Notes: generated by a model from the letters alone, not told the origin. DNA of 64,000 nucleotides from Komagataeibacter oboediens (GCF_003207815.1 NZ_NKTX01000001.1:248001-312000), one strand, 5' to 3'. Positions 28,841-37,342 are shown, counted from the first letter of the stretch. Program-made: numbers and translations.

Positions 28841-29370
28841 AGGCCCGACCGCACGCCGCAACAGGGGGCGGCACGCCGGTGAAGGGCGGGCTGTCACATT
28901 ATATCACACCCGGCGGGATCGGGGCGATGCGTACCGAACTGACCGCCCTGCTGCGTGACGAACGCCCGAAAATCGTGGAAATCGTGTCATGGGCGGCCGG
29001 CAATGGCGACCGTTCGGAAAATGGCGATTACCAGTATGGCAAGCGCCGCCTGCGCGAAATTGATCGCCGCATCCGGTTCCTGACGAAACGTATTGATAAC
29101 GCGGTCATTGTCGACCCGGCGGCCCAGCCGCAGCGCGACCGGGTATTTTTTGGTGCGACGGTCACCTATGTAAATGAACGCGACGAGGAACGGACCGTTA
29201 CCATCCTTGGCGTGGATGAAGCGGACATGGCGGCAGGGCAGATCAGCCTTGTTTCCCCTGTTGCAAGGGCGCTCATGCGCGCCGGCGTGGGCGATGAGGT
29301 GCGTCTGCTGACCCCGCGTGGCGAGGAAATGATCGAGGTCCTTGCCATTTCCTATCCATCCGCGCCGTAA
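28834..29370 (+). CDS. greB: Transcription elongation factor GreB-type
   Basis: GreA/GreB factors enter the RNA polymerase secondary channel and stimulate cleavage of backtracked RNA. The 178-residue protein has the N-terminal coiled-coil with the acidic tip region WAAGNGDRSENGDYQYGKRR, which matches GreB more than GreA. A C-terminal FKBP-like domain follows (VFFGATVTYVN, SLVSPVARALM, VGDEVRL). The ATG overlaps the epimerase stop (ATGCTGA), so the genes are coupled. A 16-residue N-terminal extension precedes the conserved part. Confidence 0.92.
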   Translation: MLKARPHAATGGGTPVKGGLSHYITPGGIGAMRTELTALLRDERPKIVEIVSWAAGNGDRSENGDYQYGKRRLREIDRRIRFLTKRIDNAVIVDPAAQPQRDRVFFGATVTYVNERDEERTVTILGVDEADMAAGQISLVSPVARALMRAGVGDEVRLLTPRGEEMIEVLAISYPSAP

Positions 29371-29481
29371 CAAGGGGCTGGCCGTGGGCGCAAAGGCATA
29401 TTAAGACGTTTGTTCCCAGGTGGCCCCGTTCCATGGCCACCGGCATGAACCGGTCCCGTTCCGCGTGGAGAAAGCCCGCCT

Positions 29482-30492
29482 ATGTCACGCCCCCTGAAGG
29501 TTGCTGTCCAGATGGACCCGCTTGGCGGTATCGACATCAATGGTGATTCCACCTTCGCCATGATGCTGGAGGCACAGGCCCGGGGATACGAACTGTTTGT
29601 CTATCAGGTCGAGGCCCTGAGCCTGAACGAGGGACGGACCACGCCACAGGGCGGCCAGCGCACCGACCGCGTAACCGCCCGCGCCCGTCCGGTCACGGTG
29701 CGGCGCCAGGCGGGTGACCACGCCACGTTCGGGCCGGAACAGGTCATCAACCTTGCGGACATGGATGTGGTGCTGATGCGCCAGGATCCGCCATTTGACA
29801 TGGCCTATATCACCGCGACCCATATTCTTGAACATATTCATGGCGTTGGCCCGGGCCGCGCACTGGTGGTCAACAACCCCGCTGCAGTACGCAATGCGCC
29901 CGAAAAGATACTGGTCACGCATTATCCCGACCTCATGCCCCCCACGCTGGTGACATGGGATATCAGGACGATACTGGAATTCCGCGCGAAATGGCGCGAC
30001 ATCATCGTCAAGCCGCTGTTTGGCAACGGGGGGGCGGGCGTGTTCCGCATCCGCGAGGATGATCCCAATCTGAACGCCCTGCTGGAAATGCATTTCGCCC
30101 GTTCGCGCGAACCGCTGATGATCCAGCGTTATGAACCCGCCGTGCGCAGGGGGGACAAGCGCATCATCCTGGTCGATGGCGTGCCGGTAGGAGCGATCGA
30201 CCGCATCCCGGCGGAAGGGGAGACACGGTCCAACATGCATGTGGGTGGCCGACCGGTCCGCGCGGAACTGACGGCGCGGGACCGGGAGATCTGTGACACG
30301 ATCGGGCCGATGCTGCGTGAACAGGGACTTATTTTCGTGGGAATCGACGTGATTGGTGAATGGTTGACCGAAATCAATGTCACGTCCCCCACCGGCCTGC
30401 AGGAAATCGACCGTTTTGACGGTATCAATACCGCAGGCCTGATATGGGATGCGATCGTGTCCCGCCTGGCTACAGGCGGCGCGGGCGCATAG
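29482..30492 (+). CDS. gshB: Glutathione synthetase
   Basis: GshB joins gamma-glutamylcysteine and glycine with ATP. The 336-residue sequence has the N-terminal [19 protein letters not shown], the ATP-grasp substrate region [19 protein letters not shown], the nucleotide-binding [15 protein letters not shown], and the C-terminal [24 protein letters not shown] ribosome-binding site precedes the start. A seven-base inverted repeat (29419-29425 with 29435-29441) lies in the greB-gshB gap and may be a weak terminator. The glutathione peroxidase at 52390-52875 could use its product. Confidence 0.96.
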   Translation: MSRPLKVAVQMDPLGGIDINGDSTFAMMLEAQARGYELFVYQVEALSLNEGRTTPQGGQRTDRVTARARPVTVRRQAGDHATFGPEQVINLADMDVVLMRQDPPFDMAYITATHILEHIHGVGPGRALVVNNPAAVRNAPEKILVTHYPDLMPPTLVTWDIRTILEFRAKWRDIIVKPLFGNGGAGVFRIREDDPNLNALLEMHFARSREPLMIQRYEPAVRRGDKRIILVDGVPVGAIDRIPAEGETRSNMHVGGRPVRAELTARDREICDTIGPMLREQGLIFVGIDVIGEWLTEINVTSPTGLQEIDRFDGINTAGLIWDAIVSRLATGGAGA

Positions 30493-30538
30493 GGAATTGG
30501 CAGACGATGTCCATGGCGGGCACGATGGTCGTGGCTGT

Positions 30539-30559
30539 CATGCCATGTGGCATGGCATG
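30539..30559. other. Perfect palindrome CATGCCATG-TGG-CATGGCATG
   Basis: A nine-base perfect inverted repeat with a three-base spacer lies 46 bases after gshB and 158 bases before the methyltransferase start. Its symmetry suits a dimeric regulator binding site or a short hairpin. No promoter elements around it are clear. Confidence 0.4.
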
Positions 30560-30717
30560 GGACAGGGATGGCAGACGGTTGCACGGGCCGGATGGCGCGT
30601 GGGCAGGTCAGGTGGAATTGTAATGCAGCAGAACGGGACGGATTTGATCATGGCGGATGCAGCACGGAAGCGGGCCGGATGCGCCGTCTTCCTTGGCCTT
30701 GGCATGGGAGCAGCCTG

Positions 30718-31431
30718 ATGAGTGACGTTCTGCACGATGAGGCCGCTGAAAAAGTCGTGGAAATACCTTCTCCCAAATCCGCGCTGGATGCGGCGGCGGT
30801 CAAGGCGGCGTATCGCCGCTGGGCCAGCGTGTATGACGCCGTATTCGGCAGCATTTCCGCCTTCGGGCGCAAGCGGGCGGTCGAAGCCGTCAACGGCCTG
30901 CCGGGCACGCGGGTGCTGGAAGTGGGCGTGGGCACGGGCCTTGCGCTGCCTTATTACCGCAAGGACAAGCATATTACCGGCATCGACCTGTCGGGCGACA
31001 TGCTGGAACGCGCGCGTCAGCGCGTAAGGCGGCTGCACCTGTCCAATGTGGACGACCTGCTGGAAATGGATGCCGAGGCAACGAAGTTTGACGATGGCAC
31101 GTTCGACATAGCGGTGGCGATGTTCGTTGCCTCCGTTGTGCCGCATCCGCGTGCGCTGCTGGCGGAACTCAAGCGCGTGGTCAGGCCGGGCGGGCATATC
31201 CTGTTCGTCAATCACTTCCTGGCGCAGGGTGGCGTGCGGCTGGCGGTTGAACGCGGTATGGCGCGGGCGTCGCATTCGCTGGGCTGGCACCCGGATTTCG
31301 CCATTGAATCCCTGCTGCCGCCTGCCGACCTGCGGCGCGCGACACTGCAGTCGGTACCCCCTGCCGGGCTGTTCACGCTGGTTACGCTGCCGCGTGAGGC
31401 CGACAGTTCCGCCAGCCCCATGGTGGCGTAA
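30718..31431 (+). CDS. pmtA: PmtA-like phosphatidylethanolamine N-methyltransferase
   Basis: The protein is a 237-residue class I SAM-dependent methyltransferase. The segment VKAAYRRWASVYDAVFG before the SAM motif, then VLEVGVGTGLALPYY and ITGIDLSGDMLERARQR, match the Rhodobacter/Sinorhizobium-type PmtA that converts phosphatidylethanolamine to phosphatidylcholine. Acetic acid bacteria commonly make phosphatidylcholine, which fits. ATG 30718 has GGGAGCAG upstream and is preferred; the open frame reaches back to 30547. UbiE-like specificity cannot be fully excluded. Confidence 0.82.
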   Translation: MSDVLHDEAAEKVVEIPSPKSALDAAAVKAAYRRWASVYDAVFGSISAFGRKRAVEAVNGLPGTRVLEVGVGTGLALPYYRKDKHITGIDLSGDMLERARQRVRRLHLSNVDDLLEMDAEATKFDDGTFDIAVAMFVASVVPHPRALLAELKRVVRPGGHILFVNHFLAQGGVRLAVERGMARASHSLGWHPDFAIESLLPPADLRRATLQSVPPAGLFTLVTLPREADSSASPMVA

Positions 31432-31604
31432 GCCAGCGCGGACGTGGCCCAGCCCTGTCCCTGTGGCAGGGCTGAAATGACGATTGCGCGACCACAGGAG
31501 CGGCCCACAGGGTCGTTTTTGTGTATAAGGCGCGGTATATGATGAAATCATGGTAACGATTGGCCATGCCAGACACCGGCGCATGGCAGCAGGGAGTACA
31601 TCGT

Positions 31605-32969
31605 ATGCCCACAGGCACACGGTTCGGGGCAGGTGAGGCGCGCAATGCTGATGGGGCCTGTGGCTACAGGACGGTCGGCATGCTGTACCTTGTCATGGCG
31701 ATTGTGGCGGGAATGGTTGGTGGCCTGCTGGCCGTGGGCCTTCAGGTCGGCCTGCTGCCCCAGACGCTGACCGATGCATGGGCCGGGGGCGACATCGCCG
31801 GTGCCGCCGGACGCATCGGCCGCCGTCATGGCATGATGATGGTGTTCTTCTGTGCTCTGCCTGCCCTGTTTGGCGGATTTGGCAACTGGTTCGTACCGCT
31901 GCTGCTGCGCGCGCGCGCGCTGGCGTTCCCGCGCATGGCGCTGATGGGGTGGGGACTGGTTGCCGCCAGTTTCGTGGCCGTGCTGGTGGGGCTGTCCCCC
32001 ACCGTTCCCGCGCAGGTTTCCCTGTTCGCCCTGATGGGGTGGAGCCTTGGCATGCTGCTGCAGGCCATCAACATGGTCGCCACCGTCCTGAACATGGGGC
32101 CGATGGGCCAGCGCCTGCGTGACATGCCCGTATTCGTCTGGGCGCAGGCGCTGACGGCCATGATGGTTGTCATGGTCATGCCCGTTCTGGCGGGTGGCCT
32201 GACGCGGATCATACTGGCGGGGGACGACATGTCCGGGCAGGTCGATGGTCTGCTGCATGTTTTCGCCGGGCCCGAGATCGCGCTGCTGCTGCTGCCGTCC
32301 ATCGGGATCGTTTCCCAGATTATCGAGACATTTTCCGGTGCGCCATTGCAGATGCCGCGTCTGGTGCTGGGTGCGCTGGTCGTCATGTCGATCGGTGGTG
32401 GTTCAGTGTGGGTACATGACCTGCTGCATGGCGGTCTGGCCCGCATGGCGGCACCTGCGGCCATTGTCCAGCTCGGGCTGATCGTCCTGCCGGTGCTGGC
32501 GGTTCTTGTGGCCTGGGCGCGTACGGTGCGGGTGGGGCATGTCCGTGCCTCGGTCCCCATGGAATGGGCGGCCGGGTTCGTGGCGCTGCTGCTGGTGGGA
32601 TCCGGTATGTCGCTGCTGCCCGGCGGTATGGCCGACGTACATGCGGCCACGCTGTATGCCGCCATGTTCGCGCTGTTTGCCGGTTTCTATTACTGGATTG
32701 GCAAGATGATGGGCCATGTGGCCCCGGTTGGCGCCAGCCGCGTCCATTTCGGGCTGACGGTCGGGGGAACGGTCCTGTCGCTTATGGCGTTCCATGGCCT
32801 GCCGGGCGTTATGGGCGCGGTGCTGATGGGACTGTCCTTGGTCGTGTTTGCCGGGATCGTCGTGCGTGTCGGCATGCAGCCCCGCACGTCGCTGCCTGCC
32901 AATTACTGGGGACCGGGGGCGCGGACACCTGAATGGCAGTCTGCATCCCCCACGCGTGGAGAGGCATGA
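31605..32969 (+). CDS. Haem-copper oxidase subunit I-like protein lacking the binuclear-centre ligands
   Basis: The 454-residue multi-pass protein clearly descends from cytochrome c oxidase subunit I: HGMMMVFFCALPALFGGFG, LAFPR, LLQAINMVATVLNM, PVFVWAQALTAM, PVLAGGLT, PEIALLLLPSIGIVSQII and LFAGFYYWIGKMMG align with the family. By Paracoccus numbering, low-spin haem ligands H94 and H413 are kept (H75, H346). The haem a3 ligand H411 is D344, CuB H276 is G222, H326 is D272 (H325 remains as H271), Y280 is A226, D124 is A105 and K354 is V300. It cannot do normal oxygen reduction. ATG 31605 follows AGGGAG by eight bases; the frame opens at 31560. ctaB follows three bases downstream. Function unknown. 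Confidence 0.88.
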   Translation: MPTGTRFGAGEARNADGACGYRTVGMLYLVMAIVAGMVGGLLAVGLQVGLLPQTLTDAWAGGDIAGAAGRIGRRHGMMMVFFCALPALFGGFGNWFVPLLLRARALAFPRMALMGWGLVAASFVAVLVGLSPTVPAQVSLFALMGWSLGMLLQAINMVATVLNMGPMGQRLRDMPVFVWAQALTAMMVVMVMPVLAGGLTRIILAGDDMSGQVDGLLHVFAGPEIALLLLPSIGIVSQIIETFSGAPLQMPRLVLGALVVMSIGGGSVWVHDLLHGGLARMAAPAAIVQLGLIVLPVLAVLVAWARTVRVGHVRASVPMEWAAGFVALLLVGSGMSLLPGGMADVHAATLYAAMFALFAGFYYWIGKMMGHVAPVGASRVHFGLTVGGTVLSLMAFHGLPGVMGAVLMGLSLVVFAGIVVRVGMQPRTSLPANYWGPGARTPEWQSASPTRGEA

Positions 32970-32972
32970 AGC

Positions 32973-33932
32973 ATGAGCGGCGCAGTCACAACGCCCGACG
33001 CGGCGCAACCTACCCCCATTACCTATGATGCCGCCCGCGTCGGGACGGAAGCGCGGGACTGGCTGCTGCTGCTCAAGCCGCGCGTCATTTCGCTGGTGGT
33101 GTTCACCGGGGCTGCTGGCCTGTATATGGCGCCGGGGCCGCTGAACCCGCTGGTGGCGGCTGTCAGCATCCTGTGCGTGTGCATGGCATCTGGTGCGGCG
33201 GGTGCGATCAACATGTGGTATGACCGCGATATCGACGCGGTGATGAAGCGCACGGTAACACGGCCCATTCCCAACGGGCGTGTCAGCCCGGATGCGGCGC
33301 TGGGGTATGGCATTGGCCTGTCGGTTGCGTCCGTCATCCTGATGTGGCTGGCCACCAATGCCCTTGCGGCAGGCATTCTTGCGTTTTCCATTTTCTTTTA
33401 TGCCGTCATCTACACCATGTGGCTCAAGCGTTCGACACCGCAGAACATCGTGATCGGCGGCGCGGCGGGTGCGTTCCCGCCCATGATCGGGTGGGCGGCG
33501 GCAACAGGGTCCATGGCGGTGATGCCGGTGGTGATGTTCGGCATCATCTTCCTGTGGACACCACCGCATTTCTGGTCGCTGTCGCTGTATGCGTGCAAGG
33601 ATTACGGGCGGGCGGGTATTCCCATGCTGCCGGTGGTGCGCGGGGCACGGCACACGCGGTGGCAGATACTGTGGTACACGATCATCCTGACCGCTGTATC
33701 GCTGGTGCCATCCTTCATGCATCTGGCGGGCTGGCTATACACCGTGGTGGCCACTGTTCTGGGAGCAGGGTTCATTTACTGTGCCATCGGGGTGCTGCGT
33801 GACCGGCAGGATGCCAGTGGTGTCAGCCTGACGGGTGACGGTCCGGCACGCCGGTCCTTCCGCTATTCGCTGGCTTACCTGTTTTTCCTGTTCCTTGGTC
33901 TGCTGGCCGACCATGCCTTTATTGCCCACTGA
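32973..33932 (+). CDS. ctaB: Haem O synthase (protohaem IX farnesyltransferase)
   Basis: CtaB/CyoE attaches a farnesyl group to haem B to give haem O. The 319-residue UbiA-superfamily protein has the diphosphate-binding motif NMWYDRDIDAVMKRT, a second conserved segment YAVIYTMWLKRSTPQNIVIG, and GAFPPMIGWAA, with about nine membrane segments. GGAGAGG precedes the start and only three bases separate it from the oxidase-like gene. Haem O is needed for the bo3-type quinol oxidases of acetic acid bacteria, so this enzyme has a clear use even without cytochrome c oxidase. Confidence 0.96.
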   Translation: MSGAVTTPDAAQPTPITYDAARVGTEARDWLLLLKPRVISLVVFTGAAGLYMAPGPLNPLVAAVSILCVCMASGAAGAINMWYDRDIDAVMKRTVTRPIPNGRVSPDAALGYGIGLSVASVILMWLATNALAAGILAFSIFFYAVIYTMWLKRSTPQNIVIGGAAGAFPPMIGWAAATGSMAVMPVVMFGIIFLWTPPHFWSLSLYACKDYGRAGIPMLPVVRGARHTRWQILWYTIILTAVSLVPSFMHLAGWLYTVVATVLGAGFIYCAIGVLRDRQDASGVSLTGDGPARRSFRYSLAYLFFLFLGLLADHAFIAH

Positions 33933-33966
33933 TCGGGCAGTGTCATCCATAAGGGAGTTCGGGCAG

Positions 33967-34113
33967 ATGGATCAGGCAATAACAGTTCAGGTGACACCGC
34001 AGATGGAAGCGCAGGAGGCGGCGCGCCGACACAGGGGCCGCATCCGCGCCGTGGCGATTACGCTTTCGGCGCTGGCGGTCATCCTGTACGCGCTCAGCCT
34101 TACGCATATTTAG
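33967..34113 (+). CDS. CoxF-like single-pass microprotein
   Basis: This 48-residue protein has a basic cytoplasmic stretch (AARRHRGRIRAVA) and one C-terminal membrane helix (VAITLSALAVILYALSLTHI). Its size, position directly after ctaB, and Arg-rich segment followed by a helix ending LYALSL resemble CoxF, the small protein between ctaB and ctaG in alphaproteobacterial cta operons. The match is by pattern and position, not by a strong motif. ctaG and ctaE, which normally follow, are absent; a 670-base gene-free stretch comes next. Confidence 0.65.
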   Translation: MDQAITVQVTPQMEAQEAARRHRGRIRAVAITLSALAVILYALSLTHI

Positions 34114-34429
34114 GCGGGACATTCCCCGGTCCGGACCTGCAGAACGATCGGGCGTTCTGCCCGGTCATGGTTCCGGTTTTTCCATCATCCAGGCGGATAC
34201 CCGCCCAGGCTCTTTATAGGCCTGCTCTCTGCCTTTTCCGTTCCGGTACAGACGGCCGGTAATGTTGGGACAGAAGCTGCGTGCGGCAGGGTGAAGCCGG
34301 ATACAGACCCGACGACAGCATGCGGGCCTGATTGGTATCCTTGGGGCTCCGTATTGGCCTGCATGGGCGCATTGCGCGATGGGCCGCGCCGCCTGCGTAT
34401 TTCCGGGGGCAGGCAGATCGTCTCCAGTG

Positions 34430-34464
34430 ATGCTCCATTGTAATGGAACCATCCGATGGAGCAT
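34430..34464. repeat. Nested palindrome able to form a three-way junction
   Basis: The outer arms ATGCT (34430-34434) and AGCAT (34460-34464) enclose two adjoining hairpins: CCATT-GT-AATGG (34435-34446) and CCATC-C-GATGG (34449-34459). Almost every base is paired. As an alternative the whole element reads as one nine-base inverted repeat, ATGCTCCAT/ATGGAGCAT. The loops are very short, so DNA symmetry (protein binding) may be more likely than RNA folding. Confidence 0.5.
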
Positions 34465-34727
34465 TATGGGAAATCCGTTTCAGGGCCTTTGCCCTTCACC
34501 ATGGTTCTGTCGTGGTGGGGAATTATGGCAGTGGCGCTGGAACGAAACCTGGCATCTGACCATACGTAACGGCCACTCGATCATTGCCGGATGGGCCGAC
34601 GCTACTGGCATGCTCCTGATGATAATGATGCCGATAGAATAAGCGTAAACGCCCGGATGGGTACCGTGCAGGAGGATGGAACGCCAATCAGTGACGATTG
34701 CGGGGGCGTACCCATGGCGCGATCATG

Positions 34728-34755
34728 AAAAAAGCCCGCATCAGGCGATGCGGGC
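34728..34755 (-). terminator. Intrinsic terminator of the Tim44-like gene
   Basis: On the minus strand GCCCGCATC pairs with GATGCGGGC around a four-base loop, followed by six T residues (the A-run at 34728-34733 on the plus strand). It starts 29 bases after the stop of the 34784-35755 gene. This is the clearest Rho-independent terminator in the window. Confidence 0.88.
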
Positions 34756-34783
34756 CTTTCGTGTTCCAGATTGAAACCGATGG

Positions 34784-35755
34784 TCAGCGGCGCGGTGTCT
34801 GCTGGATGGCTGACAGCAGCCAAGTGCCGGTCCCGGCTGAACGGACGAAGGTCCACAGCTCGGTCACGGTGGTGCGGTTGGCGGGATCACCCTCAATCAC
34901 GCGGCCTGTCATGTCAGTGGTGATGTCGATCATGGAATACTGCATGGCGACAGTGGCGTAATCGAACCTGTTTTCGCGCCAGCTTTCCACCAGGTCGCCA
35001 CGTTCAAACCGGATATCCGATACCACGTTGCGCGCGCCACGGCTGGCCAGATCGTTCAGCTGGCTGCTGAAGTAGGACACCATTTCCGGTGTGGCCATGT
35101 GCTGCATGGCCCCAACATTCTGCTGGCTCCATGCCGTCTGGATATTGATCAGCGCCTGCTGGAAGGCCTGGTAATCAGCTGCGGTAATGGCGACGCCAAC
35201 CGGCTGCTGGCCACCCTGCGGCACGGACCCGCCCGCCGGTCCCTGCATGCCAAAAGGCACGGCATTGCCACCATTGGCGCGGCTTCCGGCAAAACGGCGG
35301 ATGGCCCAGCGCACGATAAAGAAGACCAGCGCCAGCTGGATCAGCAGGCCCAGAAAGCCGCTGCCCCCCATGCCGGAGCCGAACATGCCATGTCCGAACA
35401 TCATGCCGAACAGGCCGGCACCGATCAGGCCGCCCATGAAGCCGCTCATGAACGGATGGCGCGGCTGGGCCATGGCCATCGCGCTCCCACCAAACGGCGC
35501 ACGTGCGCCGTAGCCGGGCGTCGGCTGCGGGCGTGGCGTCATGGTGCGCTGGAAAGGGGTCGCGCCAAAGGGCGCGGTCTGCGATGGTGCGGGTGCGCTG
35601 TAGGTACGTGACCCCCTGCTCCCCATGGAGAAGCCACCACCCGCGCGGGCGTCAGCCACATCGGGATGGGCCAGCAGCGGCAGCATGGTCAGGGCCGCGC
35701 TAGCAGCAAGGACGATGCTTTTACGCGGCATCTGGCGCGAAGAATTCTTTTTCAT
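34784..35755 (-). CDS. Tim44-like domain protein with signal peptide
   Basis: The 323-residue protein starts with a Lys-rich N-terminus and a hydrophobic signal (IVLAASAALTMLPLLAHPDV). A low-complexity region with GGGFSMGSRGSRTYSAP and many Pro and Met residues follows. A Gly/Met-rich hydrophobic segment spans about 125-160. The C-terminal Tim44-like domain (about 190-320) contains DYQAFQQALINIQTAWSQQN and ELWTFVRSAGTGTWLLSAIQ. Tim44 anchors the import motor in mitochondria; bacterial homologues are poorly understood envelope proteins. It has its own terminator. Confidence 0.85.
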   Translation of the reverse strand: MKKNSSRQMPRKSIVLAASAALTMLPLLAHPDVADARAGGGFSMGSRGSRTYSAPAPSQTAPFGATPFQRTMTPRPQPTPGYGARAPFGGSAMAMAQPRHPFMSGFMGGLIGAGLFGMMFGHGMFGSGMGGSGFLGLLIQLALVFFIVRWAIRRFAGSRANGGNAVPFGMQGPAGGSVPQGGQQPVGVAITAADYQAFQQALINIQTAWSQQNVGAMQHMATPEMVSYFSSQLNDLASRGARNVVSDIRFERGDLVESWRENRFDYATVAMQYSMIDITTDMTGRVIEGDPANRTTVTELWTFVRSAGTGTWLLSAIQQTPRR

Positions 35756-35950
35756 CTGGGTCAGGGTATCTGCAATCCTGTGTCGGAACCATCTTTATCA
35801 TGCGGCCTGCATTATTCCGGGCCACTTGTTACAGATATAGGTAAGTCCGCGCCCCGGTAACAGGGGCAACGGGCTTACAGACACATGAAATCACGGAAAG
35901 GGTGGGAGACTGCTGGGACAGTCAGTCCCGTAAAGCACCCTGCAATCATA

Positions 35951-35985
35951 AGAAAGTTTTTCGTGAGGCTCTTTTCAAAAAGCGT
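35951..35985. repeat. Palindromic intergenic repeat, degenerate copy 2
   Basis: AGAAAGTTTTTCGTGAGGCTC followed by TTTTCAAAAAGCGTC resembles the GTTTTTGGTGACGCTC core of the copy at 45049-45118, but the arms are decayed. It lies 17 bases beyond the stop of the pmbA gene, again at a gene 3' end. Confidence 0.5.
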
Positions 35986-36001
35986 CCAGGTAATTTTCAG
36001 C

Positions 36002-37342
36002 TTACGAACCCGCAATAACCATATCGTCGATACGGATGGTCGGCGCATTGGTTGACTGGCGGAAAACCAGGTCACTGGCCGGCACCAGACGGGCGAACAT
36101 GTCATTCAGGTTGCCCGCGACCGTCAGTTCGGACACCGGTTCCGCCAGTACGCCGTCGCGGATCATGAAGCCCGCCGCCCCCCGGCTGTAATCGCCGGTA
36201 ATGCCGTTGATGGCGGACCCCATCAGTTCGGTAATGTAAATCCCTTCCTTTATGTCTGCCATCAGGGCCGCAGGTGTCAGATCACCGGGCTGCATGAACA
36301 TGTTGCCAAGTGAGGGCGCAGGCGGTCCCGACGTGCCCCGGCTGGCGCAGCCATTGGGCCTGAGCTCCAGCTGGCGGGCGGAGCGGGAGTCGAGCGCCCA
36401 TGTCTTCAGCACGCCATCTTCCACCAGCGTGCGGGTGGATGTCAGCATGCCCTCGCCATCGAAGGGACGCGCGCCGGGACCACGTACGCGGCGTGGGTCG
36501 TCAATGATGGTGATGCCCGCGGGCATGATGCGGCAATCCATCTTTTCCTTGAGGAAGGACGTGCCGCGTGCGATGGCAATGCCGTTGATCGCCCCCGACA
36601 GGTGACCCAGCAGGCTGGTGGATACGCGCGGGTCCAGCACGATCGGCATGCGCCCGGTGCGCGGACGCACCGGGTTCAGGCGCGCAACCGTGCGTTCCCC
36701 CGCGCGACGACCGATCAGGCCCGCATCCTCAAGGTCCGACAGGTGGACGGCGGCGTGATAGTCGTAATCACGCTCCATCTTCGTGCCGCTGCCTGCTACT
36801 GCGCTGGCGGACACGGAATGGCTGGTCCGGGCATACCGCCCCGAAAACCCGGCGGATGTCATGAGAATGATGTCCGACAGGCCGAAACTGGCCGATGCGC
36901 CATTGCTGTTGGTAATGCCCGTTACCGCAAGTGCCGCGTCTTCCGCCGCGCGCGCGCGGGCCACAAGGTCGGTAGTGGTCACTTCGGTCGGGTCGGACAG
37001 GTCCAGCCCCGTCGCGTCTGTAAAGGTGGTCGCGGCCTCGGCGCACAGTCCGGCAAAGCGGTCCTCGGGCACGACGCGCGCCATGGCGACGGCACGTTCG
37101 GCCAGCGCGTCGAAGCGTTCGGGGTCCAGCGCCGTGGCCGAAACAATGGCCGAACGCTGCCCGACGAACACCCGCAGTCCGAGGTCACAGGTTTCGGAGC
37201 GTTCAAGGTCCTCGGTCTGTCCATTACGCACCTGCGCGCCATGGGCGACGCGGGTGGCGTAGATCGCATCCGCCGCATCCGCCCCTGCCGCACGGGCACG
37301 GGTAAGGAGGGTGGAGATCAGGTCAAGCGGATCGGTATTCAT
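36002..37342 (-). CDS. pmbA: TldD/PmbA family metalloprotease-like protein
   Basis: The 446-residue protein matches PmbA/TldE, which works with TldD in peptide maturation and antitoxin degradation. Typical segments are DLGLRVFVGQRSAIVSATAL near residue 70, GITNSNGASASFGLSD, and the C-terminal GITGDYSRGAAGFMIRDG. PmbA-type members lack the zinc HExxxH site that TldD carries, and none is visible here. The start at 37342 overlaps the stop of the M16 peptidase gene by ATGA. The frame continues upstream to 37543 but that part lies inside the upstream gene. Confidence 0.93.
   Translation of the reverse strand: MNTDPLDLISTLLTRARAAGADAADAIYATRVAHGAQVRNGQTEDLERSETCDLGLRVFVGQRSAIVSATALDPERFDALAERAVAMARVVPEDRFAGLCAEAATTFTDATGLDLSDPTEVTTTDLVARARAAEDAALAVTGITNSNGASASFGLSDIILMTSAGFSGRYARTSHSVSASAVAGSGTKMERDYDYHAAVHLSDLEDAGLIGRRAGERTVARLNPVRPRTGRMPIVLDPRVSTSLLGHLSGAINGIAIARGTSFLKEKMDCRIMPAGITIIDDPRRVRGPGARPFDGEGMLTSTRTLVEDGVLKTWALDSRSARQLELRPNGCASRGTSGPPAPSLGNMFMQPGDLTPAALMADIKEGIYITELMGSAINGITGDYSRGAAGFMIRDGVLAEPVSELTVAGNLNDMFARLVPASDLVFRQSTNAPTIRIDDMVIAGS

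Larger units (their letters stand above)
34114..34783. other. Gene-free region between the cta remnant and the Tim44-like gene
   Basis: I find no convincing gene in this 670-base stretch; short open frames have no recognisable content. It holds a hairpin CAGAACG/CGTTCTG (34140-34146 with 34153-34159) that may end the cta transcript, a compact three-way-junction palindrome at 34430-34464, and the terminator of the opposing gene at 34728-34755. It occupies the place where ctaG and ctaE would sit in a complete operon. Confidence 0.6.

Noticed and set aside
31605-32969. Calling this gene a functional cytochrome c oxidase subunit I (ctaD)
   Set aside because: The haem a3 ligand, two CuB histidines, the active-site tyrosine and both proton-channel residues are replaced, so the standard name would mislead.
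34165-34464. Minus-strand frame of 99 codons in the gene-free region
   Set aside because: No ribosome-binding site, no family features and Arg/Pro-rich composition typical of random GC-rich frames; it also crosses the palindrome.
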